DNA of 64,000 nt, taken from NCBI GenBank assembly GCA_050084985.1, contig JBITNC010000001.1:125984001-126048000 (forward strand), given 5' to 3'. Of the stretch, positions 46,433 to 58,261 are shown piece after piece. Each line of letters starts with the position of its first letter. Within the stretch, counting starts at the first letter, position 1. This stretch comes from Nageia nagi (taxonomy: Eukaryota; Pinophyta). A program made the translations under genes and the position numbers. The notes under the pieces are model-generated. The model was not told where the DNA came from. It made no database searches and was given only the letters and a program-made list of their open reading frames with translations.

Positions 46433-49138
46433 TCAGATTTGATGGCTGATCATGTCCTCTAATCTAAAAAGCCGATGATTTGAAACGACTGAGAACTTTT
46501 GAAATCGGTAAACTCCAATTGAGGGTCGAACTTCGGGGCCTAGCACCATATTTCTTAGTGTGTCCGATCCAGTAATGAGAGAGATTGTCACACCAAATCC
46601 AATGCAAAATCCCAATGCAAGACCAATCACTGAGATGCTTTCATCCACCCTCTCCCACACTGACCACCATGACTCCTCCACAGTACGAGGCTTTGCTGGT
46701 TTGTGCTTGTTTTCTCTGCATCTGGGTAAAGGCTATCCGTACAAACCCTGATTATCTTAGAACGCATTTTTGTTGAACGTGCCAAATTGAGCTCCACTGG
46801 GTATGGCTCCAAAAAGCCTGTTTGATGAAACATCCAGGTATGGCAACTTGGACAAGTTAGAAAGATCCTCCTGAATGCGCTCTGTAAGCTTATTGTGAGA
46901 CAAGTCCAACTGCTCCAAAGTGGAAAGCAGCCCAATGGATGGCGGTATCTTCCCTTCTAATTGGTTTCTTGAAAGATTTACCAAGGGCAGGCTGCTAAGG
47001 CATCCTATGCTTGCCGGTATTTCACCTGTGAGATTATTGCCTGACAAGTCAAGTATGGTGTTTGCTTCCATAACATAATCAATACCGTACTCCTTGCCTT
47101 TGATAATAACTCTCACATCCTCGTAGAGGGTGTTACCACTGAGTTGGGGATCTCCAAGGATTCCAAACCCACTAAGACGCTCCAGATGATCGCATATTCT
47201 TCCTCGCAATCTATTGTTGGACAAATCCAGGACTTGAAGGTGGGTGAGATTGGTAATCCATGGAGGAATACTGCCTTGAAGCATATTATTCCCTAGAATT
47301 AAGATTCTCAAATCCTTAAAATATGCCAAGCAGGAAGGAAGCTCACCTGTCAATCTATTTTTTCTCAAATCCAAAAGCTGGATCTGTGAACAATTGGCCA
47401 AGGAGTGAGGAAGATTCCCAGACAACTTTAGGTTCTTCAGAGAACTACAGTTGCCAAGCGAAGCCGGAATTCTGCCTGACAAAATATTATCTTTCAGTAT
47501 CAAATCTGTCAAACGCTTACAGTTGCCTATTGATTCTGGAATCTCTCCATTGAGCATGTTCTGGGACAAAACTAACTTTTTCAGTTCAGTGCATTTACCA
47601 ATATCCTCAGGAATGCTTCCGGTCAACTTGTTATCCAAAATGTCCAAATACTGCAAGGAGCCCAGACCGCCTATGGTTTCTGGAATAATCCCAGATATAT
47701 TATTGCCCAAGAGCAAAAGCCAAGTAAGATTTTTGAGTTCACCTATTCTTTGTGGTATAGATCCACTCAATCTATTGAAATTCATACTCGAGTTCTTCAT
47801 GTTATGGAGATTCCCTATGTCCTCCGGAATCGTACCTCTCAAAATGTGATGGTCAAGATAAAGTGTCTCAAGCTTGCTCAAGTTGCCTATACTTTCGGGT
47901 ATGGTACCGGTAAGTCTATTTGCGCAAAAATTCAAAATGGTTAACTCTGTAAGCTTTCCAATATCTTCGGGAATGGTTCCAGTGAAATTGTTTACGGCAA
48001 GATTTAGGTGGTAAAGGTTGGTCAAATTCATCAAGATTGCATTTGGTAGCCTCTCTTCAATACTAATATTGTATAAAGAAAGAAAGGAAATGGGAAGGCG
48101 GGAAATACTTGTAGGGAGCCACCTTCTAACACTGTTAAATGATAAGTTCAGCAAATGAAGATTGCCACAATTACCAATTTCAGGAGGAACAGATCCTGTG
48201 AGATTCCCGGGACCATGGAGGGATAACATAAAAAGTTGTTTTAATTTTCCTAATTCAGGAGGTATTTTTCCATACAGTAAGTTTTCTCCAAGAACTAATT
48301 CTTGGAGAGAAGAACAATTACCGACTGCTGAAGGGATTTGGCTTTCTAACCTGTTTGATTGTAGATAGAGTCTCTCTAGTTTCTTAAGCCTACCAAATTT
48401 TGACGGAATGCTTCCTGTCAAGCTGTTATGGCCCAGACTCAGACTTACCAGAGACGTGCAGTTGCTCAGAGAAGCGGGAATGCTTCCTATCAAATCATTG
48501 TATGGCAAGCGGAGGTGCTGTAAGTCTTGCAGCTGACCGAATTCCAGTGGTATGCTCCCACTCAATTTGTTCAATGAGAATCTGATCCACTGAAGATGTT
48601 TGCAAATAGTCAGAGATTTGGGTATCTGACCCATAGATAGGTTCTTCTTGAGGTTCAACACCCTCAATGCTTTGAGCTGTCCCAACTGTGGTGGAATATT
48701 TCCTGTGAAATAATTGAAGGAGAGATCCAAAGTGTGCAGTAAGGATAAATCTCCCAAAGAAGGAGAAATTGTACCTTGCAATTGGAGATCGGGGAGGATG
48801 ATGGCAACCACTCTTTTAGTATGTTTTCTGCACCAAACACCCGTCCACGAGCACACCTCACTCGAATTGTTTGCAGTCCAAGTGGAGAGCGCCTGCAGTG
48901 GATCCGACTTAATGGTGTTTCGGAAGGATATGAGAGATTCAATATCCCTCCTATCAACCGAACTGTCTTCTGAAATCAGCATACGCTCATTTTGGATGGA
49001 AAAGTTTCGAAAATATGTACGGTTTGCAGTGGTAGTATCAGTTATTACGAACGCCATAGGATAAGCTAAGCCCAGAAACATCATCATTATTAACACACCA
49101 CCCATTTCCCTCCTTGCCATTTTAAGATGTGGAAACAT
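46433..49138 (-). pseudogene. RLP copy 2, stopped just before the membrane anchor
   Basis: Same architecture as the intact gene at 9475: signal peptide, LRRNT with CSWTGVWC, LRRs, island and last LRRs. The frame is open for 793 codons to FNKNAF and then meets TAA (46757-46759, where the intact gene has AAG). A second stop, TAG, follows at about 46737 (CGC in the intact gene). Beyond them the same frame continues with the C-terminal cap region, membrane span (SVIGLALGFCIGFGVTIS) and tail. A short deletion after YRFQK removes the normal stop and adds about 20 residues. Compared with the intact copy it has one extra 24-residue LRR (LQHLRLPYNDLIGSIP) and lacks 28 residues before SGNLPHSLANC. It may be a recent pseudogene, or it could give a secreted LRR ectodomain; the sequence alone does not decide. 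Confidence 0.88.
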
Positions 49139-49380
49139 GCTAGAGCCCTCGACATTTAAAGGATGTATAAGGTGGAGAAAAATTTAAAATTTTTCTGTTA
49201 AGTCAAGTGAAATTCATTATCTTTCATGGCGGTCCAAGGATGATCAATGTTTGCGTAGAATGTGGCGTATAGTGCAAGTCGAGCAACATTCATACGTTGG
49301 AAAGGATAGTCAATGATCCAATAGATTGTCGAGTTGCAGGGATAGTCGTGATCCAAGGATATTAAATTTTATTCATACCA
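49139..49380 (-). promoter_or_regulatory. RLP-family upstream flank (second copy)
   Basis: The first 80 bases are nearly identical to 12133-12215. About 100 bp present in the third copy are then missing, and the two rejoin at GGCGGTCCAAGGATGATCAA. It lacks the duplication seen upstream of the intact gene and keeps fewer TTGAC cores. After GATAGTCGTGATCCAAGGAT it continues where the intact gene's flank is cut by the LTR element, so it shows the uninterrupted form of the flank. Confidence 0.65.
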
Positions 49381-49525
49381 TCTAATGTTTCCGAATTCTG
49401 ATGTCACATCTCTCCACTTCACACGTCTTCTCCTTCCGTAATTTTTTTCATTAAATATAAACATTCTCTTTTACATTCATTGAAATACATTAAAAATATA
49501 ATAAAATTATCTTTTTAAATGAATT

Positions 49526-49529
<4 letters not shown>

Positions 49530-49583
<54 letters not shown>

Positions 49584-49600
49584 TATAGAGATAGAGATAT
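49530..49600. repeat. Compound (TA)n-(GA)n microsatellite
   Basis: A TA run of about 26 bases is followed directly by a GA run of about 26 bases and then imperfect GATA units. Confidence 0.95.
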
Positions 49601-49976
49601 GAATGTTTTAAAAAAAAATGAATTTATAATTTTTTCTATTAATTAATATATATTATGGTAATTAAAAATATGTGTTTTATGTGGTGGTTTGAAGAAAAAA
49701 TTAGTTGCAAAAAATATGTCTAAAAAATTTAAAAATATTTAAAATAAGCATCAAATTTTAATGAAAAATAACATTTAAATTGAATCTTATTGTATTATGG
49801 AGTATAGTTTGAGGTTATGTTAATCTTTTGAGTAAATAAAGAAATAAAGTAAATAAGTTTTGCCTAATTCTATTCATATACAAAATTATAAGTATTTTAT
49901 GTTTATTTTTTATAATAAATTCTAAGTTAATTAGTACAATAAATTAGTATCATTTGTTTGATGTCCTAATCTAAGT
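49601..49976. other. AT-rich spacer
   Basis: Nothing recognised. Confidence 0.4.
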
Positions 49977-50067
49977 ACTTACACACCCCCACAGGTTGGA
50001 ACCCAAGACCTTGCTGATGTACCATCACTAGGCACTAGGTCCCACTGCTACGCAGCCCCACTATGGC
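49977..50067 (-). mobile_element. tRNA-related SINE-like segment
   Basis: A 90-bp GC-rich island in AT-rich surroundings. On the minus strand it reads GGCTGCGTAGCAGTGGGACC and, about 50 bases later, AAGGTCTTGGGTTCCAACC. These fit the positions and, approximately, the sequences of the RNA polymerase III A and B boxes of plant tRNA-derived SINEs (B-box consensus GGTTCRANYC; here GGTTCCAACC). No tRNA cloverleaf and no flanking duplication were recognised. Confidence 0.45.
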
Positions 50068-51382
50068 TAATAAGTTATACATGATAATTTAAATAAATGA
50101 CTATAATAAACTAAATTAATATATACAATATTTATTAATTTAAAAGCTATATTATCATATTTATATGTCCAATATTTATTAAGTTGTAAATTGTATCTTT
50201 CTTTAGATGTAGTTATGTAATGCTAATATAATTATTCTTGATAGGATTGCAGGTGTGCATTAGGTTTATTTTTAAATAAGTAATAATGTCTTGCAACAAG
50301 TTGGAATAGATAAAAAGGTATAGATTTATTATACATAATTCTTGAACCTAAATTAGATTATGGCATTTTAACTCTAACTGGTATTCAAAAGATCAATATC
50401 ACTCTTACACCCATTATTTGCATCATCCAATTATATTAACTTTGTGATTGAGGTGGTGTATTACCATTGGACATCTTATAAATCTATGAGAAGTCAACCT
50501 TAAACCAATGCCCCCTTCATGTTTACTCTTTTCTTGGATTCTTCTTTTTTAATAATTATCAAGTCAATTTCTTTTACTACAAATAAGAAAATAGTTTTTT
50601 ATTGTAGCAAAACTAAATATGGCTAATAATTATCTAAAAGAATTTCTCTTTTGTCCATTAATGTTAAATACTTACTAATAGGGTGACTTTCTCTTCTATC
50701 AATTAATATTAAATACTTACTAAAAAGGTATTTTTACCAGGAATAGCTTAAGAATAAATCTTATTTTGCAAATAATGAGGATGAGCTTCCAATTTCCCAC
50801 TCCTAAATCACTATATTTTTTTTCATAAGTCAAAATTCATAAAATGCCACATATGAATTCTTCCATTAGCAAATTTCAAACCAAAAATTAATACTAGTAA
50901 GAATAACTTTGCATATAAACTAATAATATTCAAATTAAAGTCAATCAATGATACCCCTTTCTTGCTTTTTCATGTGCTCATATTTGAGAAAAATAATACA
51001 AGCAATAATATATCACTACCACAAGCATATACTTCACAATAGTTTCCATCAATTATGTTAAACACATATAGCAACTCAAAATTATATAGAATATATCAAA
51101 CAAGAAAAAAATTGGCATTCTAATAAAATAATATAAATTTCTACATTTCATTGTATAATCTTCAAAGCATTACATTGCATATAAAAATCATTATTTTACA
51201 AAAAAATTATTATATATGTATTCAATCTCTTTCAAGGCATTATATTGTATATAAAAAAATTCTACATTTCATTATATAATCTTCAAAGAATTACATTGCA
51301 TATAAAAATCATTATTTTATAAAAAAAATTACAATATATGTATACAATCTTTTCAAGGCATTATATTGTATATCAAAAAACT
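50068..51382. other. AT-rich spacer with a local duplication
   Basis: No gene seen. About 51135-51230 and 51255-51370 are tandem-like copies (TCTACATTTCATTGTATAATCTTCAAAG / TCTACATTTCATTATATAATCTTCAAAG cores, then GCATATAAAAATCATTATTT) at a period of about 120 bp. They lie just beyond the end of the MULE-like gene. Confidence 0.55.
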
Positions 51383-54300
51383 CTACTGCATCTTTCTATC
51401 TTTATCTCTTGTTGCTGCTCTATCTAATTTGACATCAAAGTTTAGCCTATGAGTCTTTATGCCTTGTGAAACTGGAGGAAAGTTTGCAATTGACGTAGAT
51501 GTAAAGCTCACCTTCTTACCAACATTTGCTCAAGAAGATCTCATGTATGTTTAAGACCTGTATCGAAGTTATCCTTACAAATTATAAATGGCTCTGCTAT
51601 CATTTGGTTTCTCATATATTTATTACAATCATTACCTTGAAATGATCACATGTTGCATCAATCATTTGAGCTAAGTATTATAATGAATTATCATTTGTCA
51701 CCATAGATAATGTGGATTCAACCATCTCAATCAATTTATGCTTTATTATTTCTATTTGTTCAATATTTGACTCACTCATTTGAGTATAAACATCACTTTG
51801 GCCTTCTTTTATATTGACAATACCTTCTTTTTCCTACAATAACAAGTGTATGAAAAATTAATTTATAAACACAAAAAAACTAAAAAAAATCATTAAATTA
51901 AGCTAATTAAAACTTACAATAAATGGATTCCAATAAATTGAGTTTTTGGTACCATAACTTTGTCCTTCTATTCCATTGAAAATACCTCCTTCTCCCTAGC
52001 ATAGTGTAGTGTCAAATAAATTATTTTACTAATACATAAAATTCTAAAAAAATATAAAATTAAGGTAATTGAAACTTACAAAAAGTAAATTTCCATCAAT
52101 TGAGTCTTTGGTACCATAACTTTGGCCTTCTACTCCATTGAAAATATCTTCTTCTCCCTAGCATAATGAGTGTAAAACAAATTATTTTACTAATACATAA
52201 AAAATAATAAAATTAAGATAAAATTGAGACTTACAACAAGTGGATTCACATTGATTGAGTTTTTGGTTCCATAAATTTGGTCTTCTACTCCATTGACAAT
52301 ACTTTCTTCTCTTTAGCATAACAAATGTAAAATGAATTGTTTTACTAACACATAAAACTCTAAAAAATCATAAAATTAAGTTTAAATTGAAACTTACAAC
52401 AAGTGGATTCACATCAATTGAGTTTTTGGTTCCATAACTTTGGTCTTCTACTCCATTGATAATGCATTCTTCTCTTGAGCATAACAAATGTAAAATGAAT
52501 TATTTTACTAATACATAAAACTATAAAAAATCATAAAATTAATGTAAAATTGAAACTTACAACAAGTGGAGTCACAACAATTGAGATTTTGATTCCATAA
52601 CTTTGGTCTTCTACTCCATTGATAATACCTTCTTCTCTCTAGCATAACAAGTACAAAATGAATTATTTTACTAACACATAAACTCTATAAAAGCATAAAA
52701 TTAAGGTACTTAAAACTTACAACAAGTGGATTCCCATTGATTGAGTTTTTGATATCATCACTTTGATCTTCTATTATATTGATATTTTCTTCTCCCTAAC
52801 ATAATGAATGTAAAAAAGTTATTTTACAAAAACGTAAAACTCTAAAAATCATAAAATCAATGTAATTAAAACTTATAATGAGTGGATATCCACCAATAGA
52901 GTTATCGATGCTAACTTCTTGCCACAATTCTTACTATTAAATATATGGCATTGGACACACAAGAACAATAAATTAATAAACATAAAAAGGCCTTATAAAA
53001 TCAATTAATGAAGTTATTTACAATAAATAAAGTGAAGAAACTATAGAATACCTTTTGTTTAGGTTCACAATAGTTGTTGTTATTGTCAATACCTTTATAA
53101 AAATAGGTTCTAATTCTATCTCCTTTCTTATTTTTTCTTGCATCAAGTTTACCTTTATTACATGTTTGCATAAGTATCCTTGTTATAAGAATTAGCATTC
53201 ATACATGCTAAAACTAAGACTGATTTGGATTACTCTATATGTAATACACTCATCACTTTGACTTTAAACCCATGCATGTGTTGGGTCAAAAAGATGTAAA
53301 GTGACATGGTTATCTAAATTTTCTTTTGCACTGCACCATGATATATTTTTAATCTTTTCAACATTTATGTTATGGAAAAAAACCATTCTCTTTGCATGTT
53401 TGACTCCACCAATAATACACATACACAATAGTAATCAAGGTATGAATAAGCCAATCAACTCTCCTATGAACTGTAGCATGAATAAATTTTAACCATATTG
53501 ACTTCAAATGTGAATGGTATGTTTCAATAACACCAGTTGTTTTTTATCTTGCATGTGGCATGGTGCGATAACATTTTGTCCACATACCTATCCTCCCAAG
53601 CCAATGATAATTGAAGTACTTAACAAATGCAACTTGTTCTTTGTGTTTTTCTAATAGCTTGATTGTAGAGGCAATGACAACATTCTCATTGGGAGATGTA
53701 TGCATAATCTCACCTAAATATTTGAATATCTCTTGATGAGGTACATCATCCTTAACTTTTGATATAAGATTTTTTAAACATGCTCTACAAGCATTCTAGA
53801 TGCACAAACATTCCTTGCATTTGAAAACCTCTTTATTGCAAAAAAAACATAATATATTATTATAAATGTTAAAAATATGCCAGTTAGAAAAAATAAAATA
53901 AACATAATGATAAATAACTTTGAAGAAAATGGGAAACATATAAAAATTTATATTACCTAATGTCATTTATCTCTGCAAAAGCATCATCAACCATAATATG
54001 TTCAACATCCGTGTAGGATCATGTACAATAATCCTAGTCTTGAGTTTTTCCATTCATTGTTTAATGTCTGAACTAGATGCCCTAAAACAAATCAACCAAG
54101 CAATGGGAATCCCATTATGGTGAGATTCAAATGCTAATAATGTGTATGCTAAAAACTTCATTTTATTAGTTCCAAATGTTGAATCCTAACTATTAAATAA
54201 TTATTTCGATGCTTTATCATTCACTCTAATTATTTCGGTGCTTGAATGCCCAAAGAAAATGGTTGCTCAACTTCTTGAATCTCCCTAGTAAGGTACTCTT

Positions 54301-55370
54301 GGTAGTAAAAAATATATTTAGGATTAGTTGCTTACCAAATTCAAATGCTTTATGCAAAATTATCATCAAAATTGTAGTTCTTTAGTTTCAACTTATTTTT
54401 AATATTGAAAATATCCTTCTTGGTGAGGAATTCATCTCTTTCTATATGCCTTTGAAATAATGTAACTTTCTCATGAACCATGTTTTGATGCTTTTGATCA
54501 ATGACATTCACTGATAATTCTAATAAAAGTAAATTTTCAACCCACTAAGAAAACCTTTACTAAGATGTAGAGAGTAATATGCTCTAGTACCTTTGAAATC
54601 AGTAGTCCTTGCCCATGGAAATGTTTTCCATCTTTATTAATATGTTCCATTTGAGCATAATTATCAATACTAGATTAGGTTTCTTAGCAAGAATTTTGAT
54701 ATTAAAATGGCATTAATATCCTCACCTTAGGTGCATTCAACTAGGTCTACTATTGGTACCTTTCTTAGGCCTCTTATCTTCCTCGTAATGTGCTTTAATT
54801 GCATCAATTTCTCTAAAGTCCTTATATCCATATGAACACCAATATCTATTTGAAAATTTATGATGTACAATTACAACTTTTATAGATGAGAAAATTATTA
54901 AATTACAATGCAAAAAATATTATAGTAAAACATAATATATAAAATAAAATTCCTAATTTCAAGTATAGTACTAATTGTAGAACTAGACTTACACAAAATA
55001 CTTAAGTGTCCTATTCACCTTGATATGTTCCCCTTGTATAGGATCTGACATAATGCTAGTATGATCTTTGTGAATGCTTGTTGCACATGATGAACATTTT
55101 GATTCACCTTGAATAAAATCATCAATTCTATCCATTGGGATCCAAGCAACTAGACTTTGTTCTTCACATCCTTGATTTCCCACCATTTCCCATTGAATAT
55201 CTTCATAGCAAAATATTCCATTGATAGGCTTATTTAATGGAAGAGAGTTAATAGTATCCCATTTTTTGTACCATGCTTGATATACTTGAAAATATAAAGA
55301 TGTTCACTATACCAAATAGACCACATCAAATCAGTCCAATTTAATTTATGTGGTAAACAACATTCTTCCT
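51383..55370 (-). pseudogene. MULE/FAR1-type transposase-derived gene, decayed
   Basis: Read on the minus strand, the N-terminal part has WEMVGNQGCEEQSLVAWIP and RIDDFIQGESKCSSC (55186-54990), then RYWCSYGYKDFREIDAI (about 54850-54800) and a CHF-type block. The MULE transposase core reads DSTFGTNKMKFLAYTLLAFE then SHHNGIPIAWLICFR (about 54190-54080), including the first catalytic aspartate. A splice junction follows after AEINDIR at 53959. The next part carries VAFVKYFNYHWLGRIGMW and RRVDWLIHTL (about 53650-53420). The 3' part is the repeated-exon array (51833-52930) and a last exon ending KTHRLNFDVKLDRAA near 51400. Frameshifts and stops break the 5' and middle parts. The order matches the large plant family of MULE-derived proteins related to FAR1, known both as domesticated genes and as Mutator-like transposases. 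No terminal inverted repeats were identified. Confidence 0.7.
51790..52930 (-). repeat. Tandem array of duplicated exons, period about 160 bp
   Basis: Eight related units run along the minus strand. Six have an exon-sized core with sharp edges: 52721-52795 (75 nt), 52561-52638, 52398-52475, 52235-52312, 52080-52157 and 51918-51995 (78 nt each). The older ends are a partial first unit (52877 to about 52930) and a longer last unit starting at 51833. Each core ends at a GTAAGT donor (ATAAGT in the first unit). Acceptors CTAG or TTAG precede four of the six; in 52235-52312 and 52398-52475 the AG has changed to AA and CA. In one frame all six are open and read variants of EEGIINGVEDQSYGTKNSID followed by NPLV. 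Lengths divisible by three mean that skipping or adding units keeps the frame. Confidence 0.82.
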
Positions 55371-57539
55371 AAAGAAGGTAACATAGCATAATATAATAAT
55401 AATATCATAAAAAAAAAACTCAAATGAAGCATTTGAATGCATTAAAATTTGAAATAAAATTAAAAAACATAGAAGCTTTAAATCTCAACAAAAATGTTAC
55501 TAAATACTTGAATTATATATACTAGAGAGGTTATAAAATAGAGATTGAAACATTTAATCAAAAGAATCATCAAGGATTATAATGGCACATAAAAAATAGC
55601 TTTATTATTTTGATTCCTATAGTATATTAACTTTTATTTATATTGTTGTTTACAATGGAATAATATTCATGTAGTTCATCACTGCATTGAAACTTTTGCT
55701 ATACAAATTTACTTAAAATTTCCAACCATGGAAATTCATTTGAGAAACATCATTTAATTAGTTCCACCAACTGTAAAATTGTTATTGTTTGTTATATATA
55801 GTTAAGGTGTATACAACCTTTTTTTTTATTGATTTTTCTATGCTTATTTCTCTACTTTGTCAATGCCAACTTTCAAGTTTTGGGTCATTTTTCACACTAA
55901 ATCTTCATTCATTATTTTTTTCCATGTTTGTATAGTTATCAGAAGCTTGCAAAGGTCACATGAATTGGTCTAATTAAATTCATTTTGATGCATAAGATCA
56001 AGTTCTTGCTACAAAATTGTACAAATATGAGATTATTAGCAATTATGGAAGTTATTTTATTATTGAGGATGATCATCTTATAACATCAGAAGCTATTTAA
56101 GGCCAAATGAAACTAGAATACAAGATTATGCAATAGAAAAGAAATGTTTACTTTTGAAATATAAAATAGATAAGGCTTCATCAAAGTTAACTAATTGGTT
56201 AGACTAATATTTTTGCTTTCTTGAGGATGAAGCTAATATCATCTATGATATAAGGATATGAGCTTCTATTTCTAAACATGGAAGATAGAAAATATCCTTG
56301 AGTGAGGATGTTTAATTTTCTTTAGGGGTAGTTTTAGGCTAAATAGTGTAAAATGTTATGGAAATATCAAAGGAAGTGCAATGTGAAGGCTTTTGTCTTT
56401 ATTATGCTTAATTTATTGAAAGAAATTTATGTTCTACCAAATGAAGTGTGTGCTTCAATGAGAAAGGGTCAAGACATGCATAGGTGGTGGGTATGAATGC
56501 TTGATCAACTCCTAGTGTGACTTATTGCCTTATTATTTGACAAAGATACTTATGTGACTCTTTTATTACTTTAATATTGTTTTTTTTAATTATTTCTTTC
56601 ACCTTGAATATTAGAAAATTTATGTTCTTTTATGTCATAATATTAATAATGATATTTTGGGCAAGGCTAAAATAGCCTAACAACAATAGATTGTAGAGCC
56701 ATAAGCTACAAATATATATGCTTCACACAAATTATACCAAAGATAATTGATGTGGTGTAATTAAAGATAAGTTGTGGTGCCTTACAATGGTCATGGTTGT
56801 CAAGTTTTTGCTGGTTTTACTATTGCTCCTAATTTTGTAACTCAGTGCTAAGGAAGACAAGCTTTATAATGCATTGGTAAGATGGGACATGAAATAAAGG
56901 AGACATTAAGGTGTGGAGACATTGACCAAACTTGAAAAGGCTAGCATAGCTCATGGTATGTCTCTCAAATAAGATGACAATGGAAAATCAATAAGCAGTC
57001 TAACTAGCTTGGAAGAAGAAAAATGCAGCAAGGGTGGAACCACCCTCATGGATAAGACCTTGATTTGATTATATTTTACAAATGAGTGTCCCTTATAAAT
57101 TTATGCACATGCTAGGGTTTACATTTCTTCAAATGATATGATTCACCATGGGGTATGAAAACTAGAATGATTAAATACATAACAAAAAAATTGTAGGAAA
57201 TGGTCCTTCTTGATTTTTTTCTATAAAGTAAGTTTGAGTGTTGTATATCAAGATACCAAATCTATTTTAAGAGAAACAAGATAATAATTAATTTTTCTAT
57301 AAAATGTTTTAACCATATTCTATGAAAATACCATATGCACTACATATTATAGTGATAAAAATGTTGTGGTCTAGATATTCTAATCTTGAATCATCAACGA
57401 TAGAAATGCCAACCTGATAGGTCATCATATGGTGAAGGAGGAGGAGCAAAGTAGATTAAATCTATTGGTGGATTTGTTTAACCATTAATGGAGGATCTTT
57501 CTATTGGTTAACTTAAAGTTGGATAGAACAATGTATACA
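55371..57539. other. AT-rich stretch with unassigned coding-like scraps
   Basis: No gene can be supported. A plus-strand stretch around 55950-56500 reads NYGSYFIIEDDHLITSEAI and LLKEIYVLPNEVCASMRKGQ between stops, and around 56880 KMGHEIKETLRC resembles part of a gag zinc knuckle. A decayed retroelement is possible but not demonstrated. Confidence 0.3.
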
Positions 57540-57790
57540 GACATTAACTCCAATGATTGTATACATTGACATGAGGAAAGAGAGGTACATAAATTTTCAT
57601 GGTTGTATGAAACTTAATTGGTGTGAGGAAATAGAGGTACGTAATTTTTCATGGATGTATGATCACATTTAAGTTTCATTCTTATGTTGTTGTTTGTATA
57701 TAGTTTTTAAAATGGTATGTTTATATTGATGTTTCAAATCATTTATATTTTATGGAGTTTTAGAATTATTATTTATTAATATGGTATGTG
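57540..57790 (-). repeat. Detached RLP-family distal upstream flank
   Basis: Matches the distal flank of the third RLP copy (about 36740-36900): ACATGAGGAAAGAGAGGTAC, then TAGTTTTTAAAATGGTATGT. It contains its own short tandem duplication of about 48 bp (57556 and 57602). No RLP coding lies at its left side, so the gene body it belonged to is lost. Confidence 0.65.
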
Positions 57791-57792
57791 GA

Positions 57793-57898
57793 GTTGGTAT
57801 CAATAAATACCATCATCAAAGCCAAGCTTAGTAACATCATCATTATCAACACACCACCCATTTCCCTTGCCATTTTTAGATATGGAAATATGTTAGAG
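57793..57898 (-). pseudogene. RLP 5'-end remnant (fourth copy)
   Basis: About 35 codons matching the RLP signal-peptide region, on the same strand as the full-length copies. On the minus strand the start codon has become ATA (ATATTTCCATATCTAAAAATGG where the intact gene starts ATGTTTCCACATCTTAAAATGG), and MARE-MGGVLIMMML can still be read. Coding similarity ends at about 57793. Its upstream flank follows to about 58260. Confidence 0.8.
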
Positions 57899-58260
57899 GC
57901 TATGACATTAAATATGTTTGAAGTTGAAGAAATTAAGTCAAATGAAATTCATTAGGAGAATTTATATTGCTAGTCTAGTAACATCCATCCATTTGAAAGG
58001 ATGTTAAATAATTCAAAAGATTATTGAGGTGCAAAGATAGTGATCCAAGGATGCCATATTTTATTCATTCTTTTATCCATATCATCGATCATTTCATTCC
58101 TACATGATTAAAGTGGTAGGTTGGTGATAAGTTCTTTCTTCATGATGGAATATAATATTGCATAAATTTACGTGACTAAAGAGAGATATGTAATTTTTCA
58201 TATGGTTGTGTGACTGTATTTTCATTTTCATTTTGTGTTTTGTGGTTACATGTGTATAGA
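57899..58260 (-). repeat. RLP-family upstream flank (fourth copy)
   Basis: Diverged copy of 36357-36830, recognisable by TAACATCCATCCATTTGAAAGG, TTATTCATTCTTTTATCCAT, TTTCATTCCTACATGATTAA and CGTGACTAAAGAGAGATATG in order. The flank resumes at about 58935-59130 (TTTTGATGGCATTTTGGAAT, then TTGTCATATGTATGTTTATA). Confidence 0.65.
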
Positions 58261-58261
58261 T

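Noticed and set aside
49977-50067. True tRNA gene on the minus strand
   Set aside because: Only box-like elements are present; acceptor and anticodon stems could not be drawn, so it is listed as SINE-like.
51790-52930. Satellite DNA or CRISPR-like array
   Set aside because: Units are diverged, have no unique spacers, and align with splice sites and an open frame, which fits duplicated exons of a plant gene.
54989-55186. Independent small gene of 65 codons
   Set aside because: Its sequence matches the N-terminal block of MULE/FAR1-like proteins and continues into the downstream relic; it is one exon of that pseudogene.
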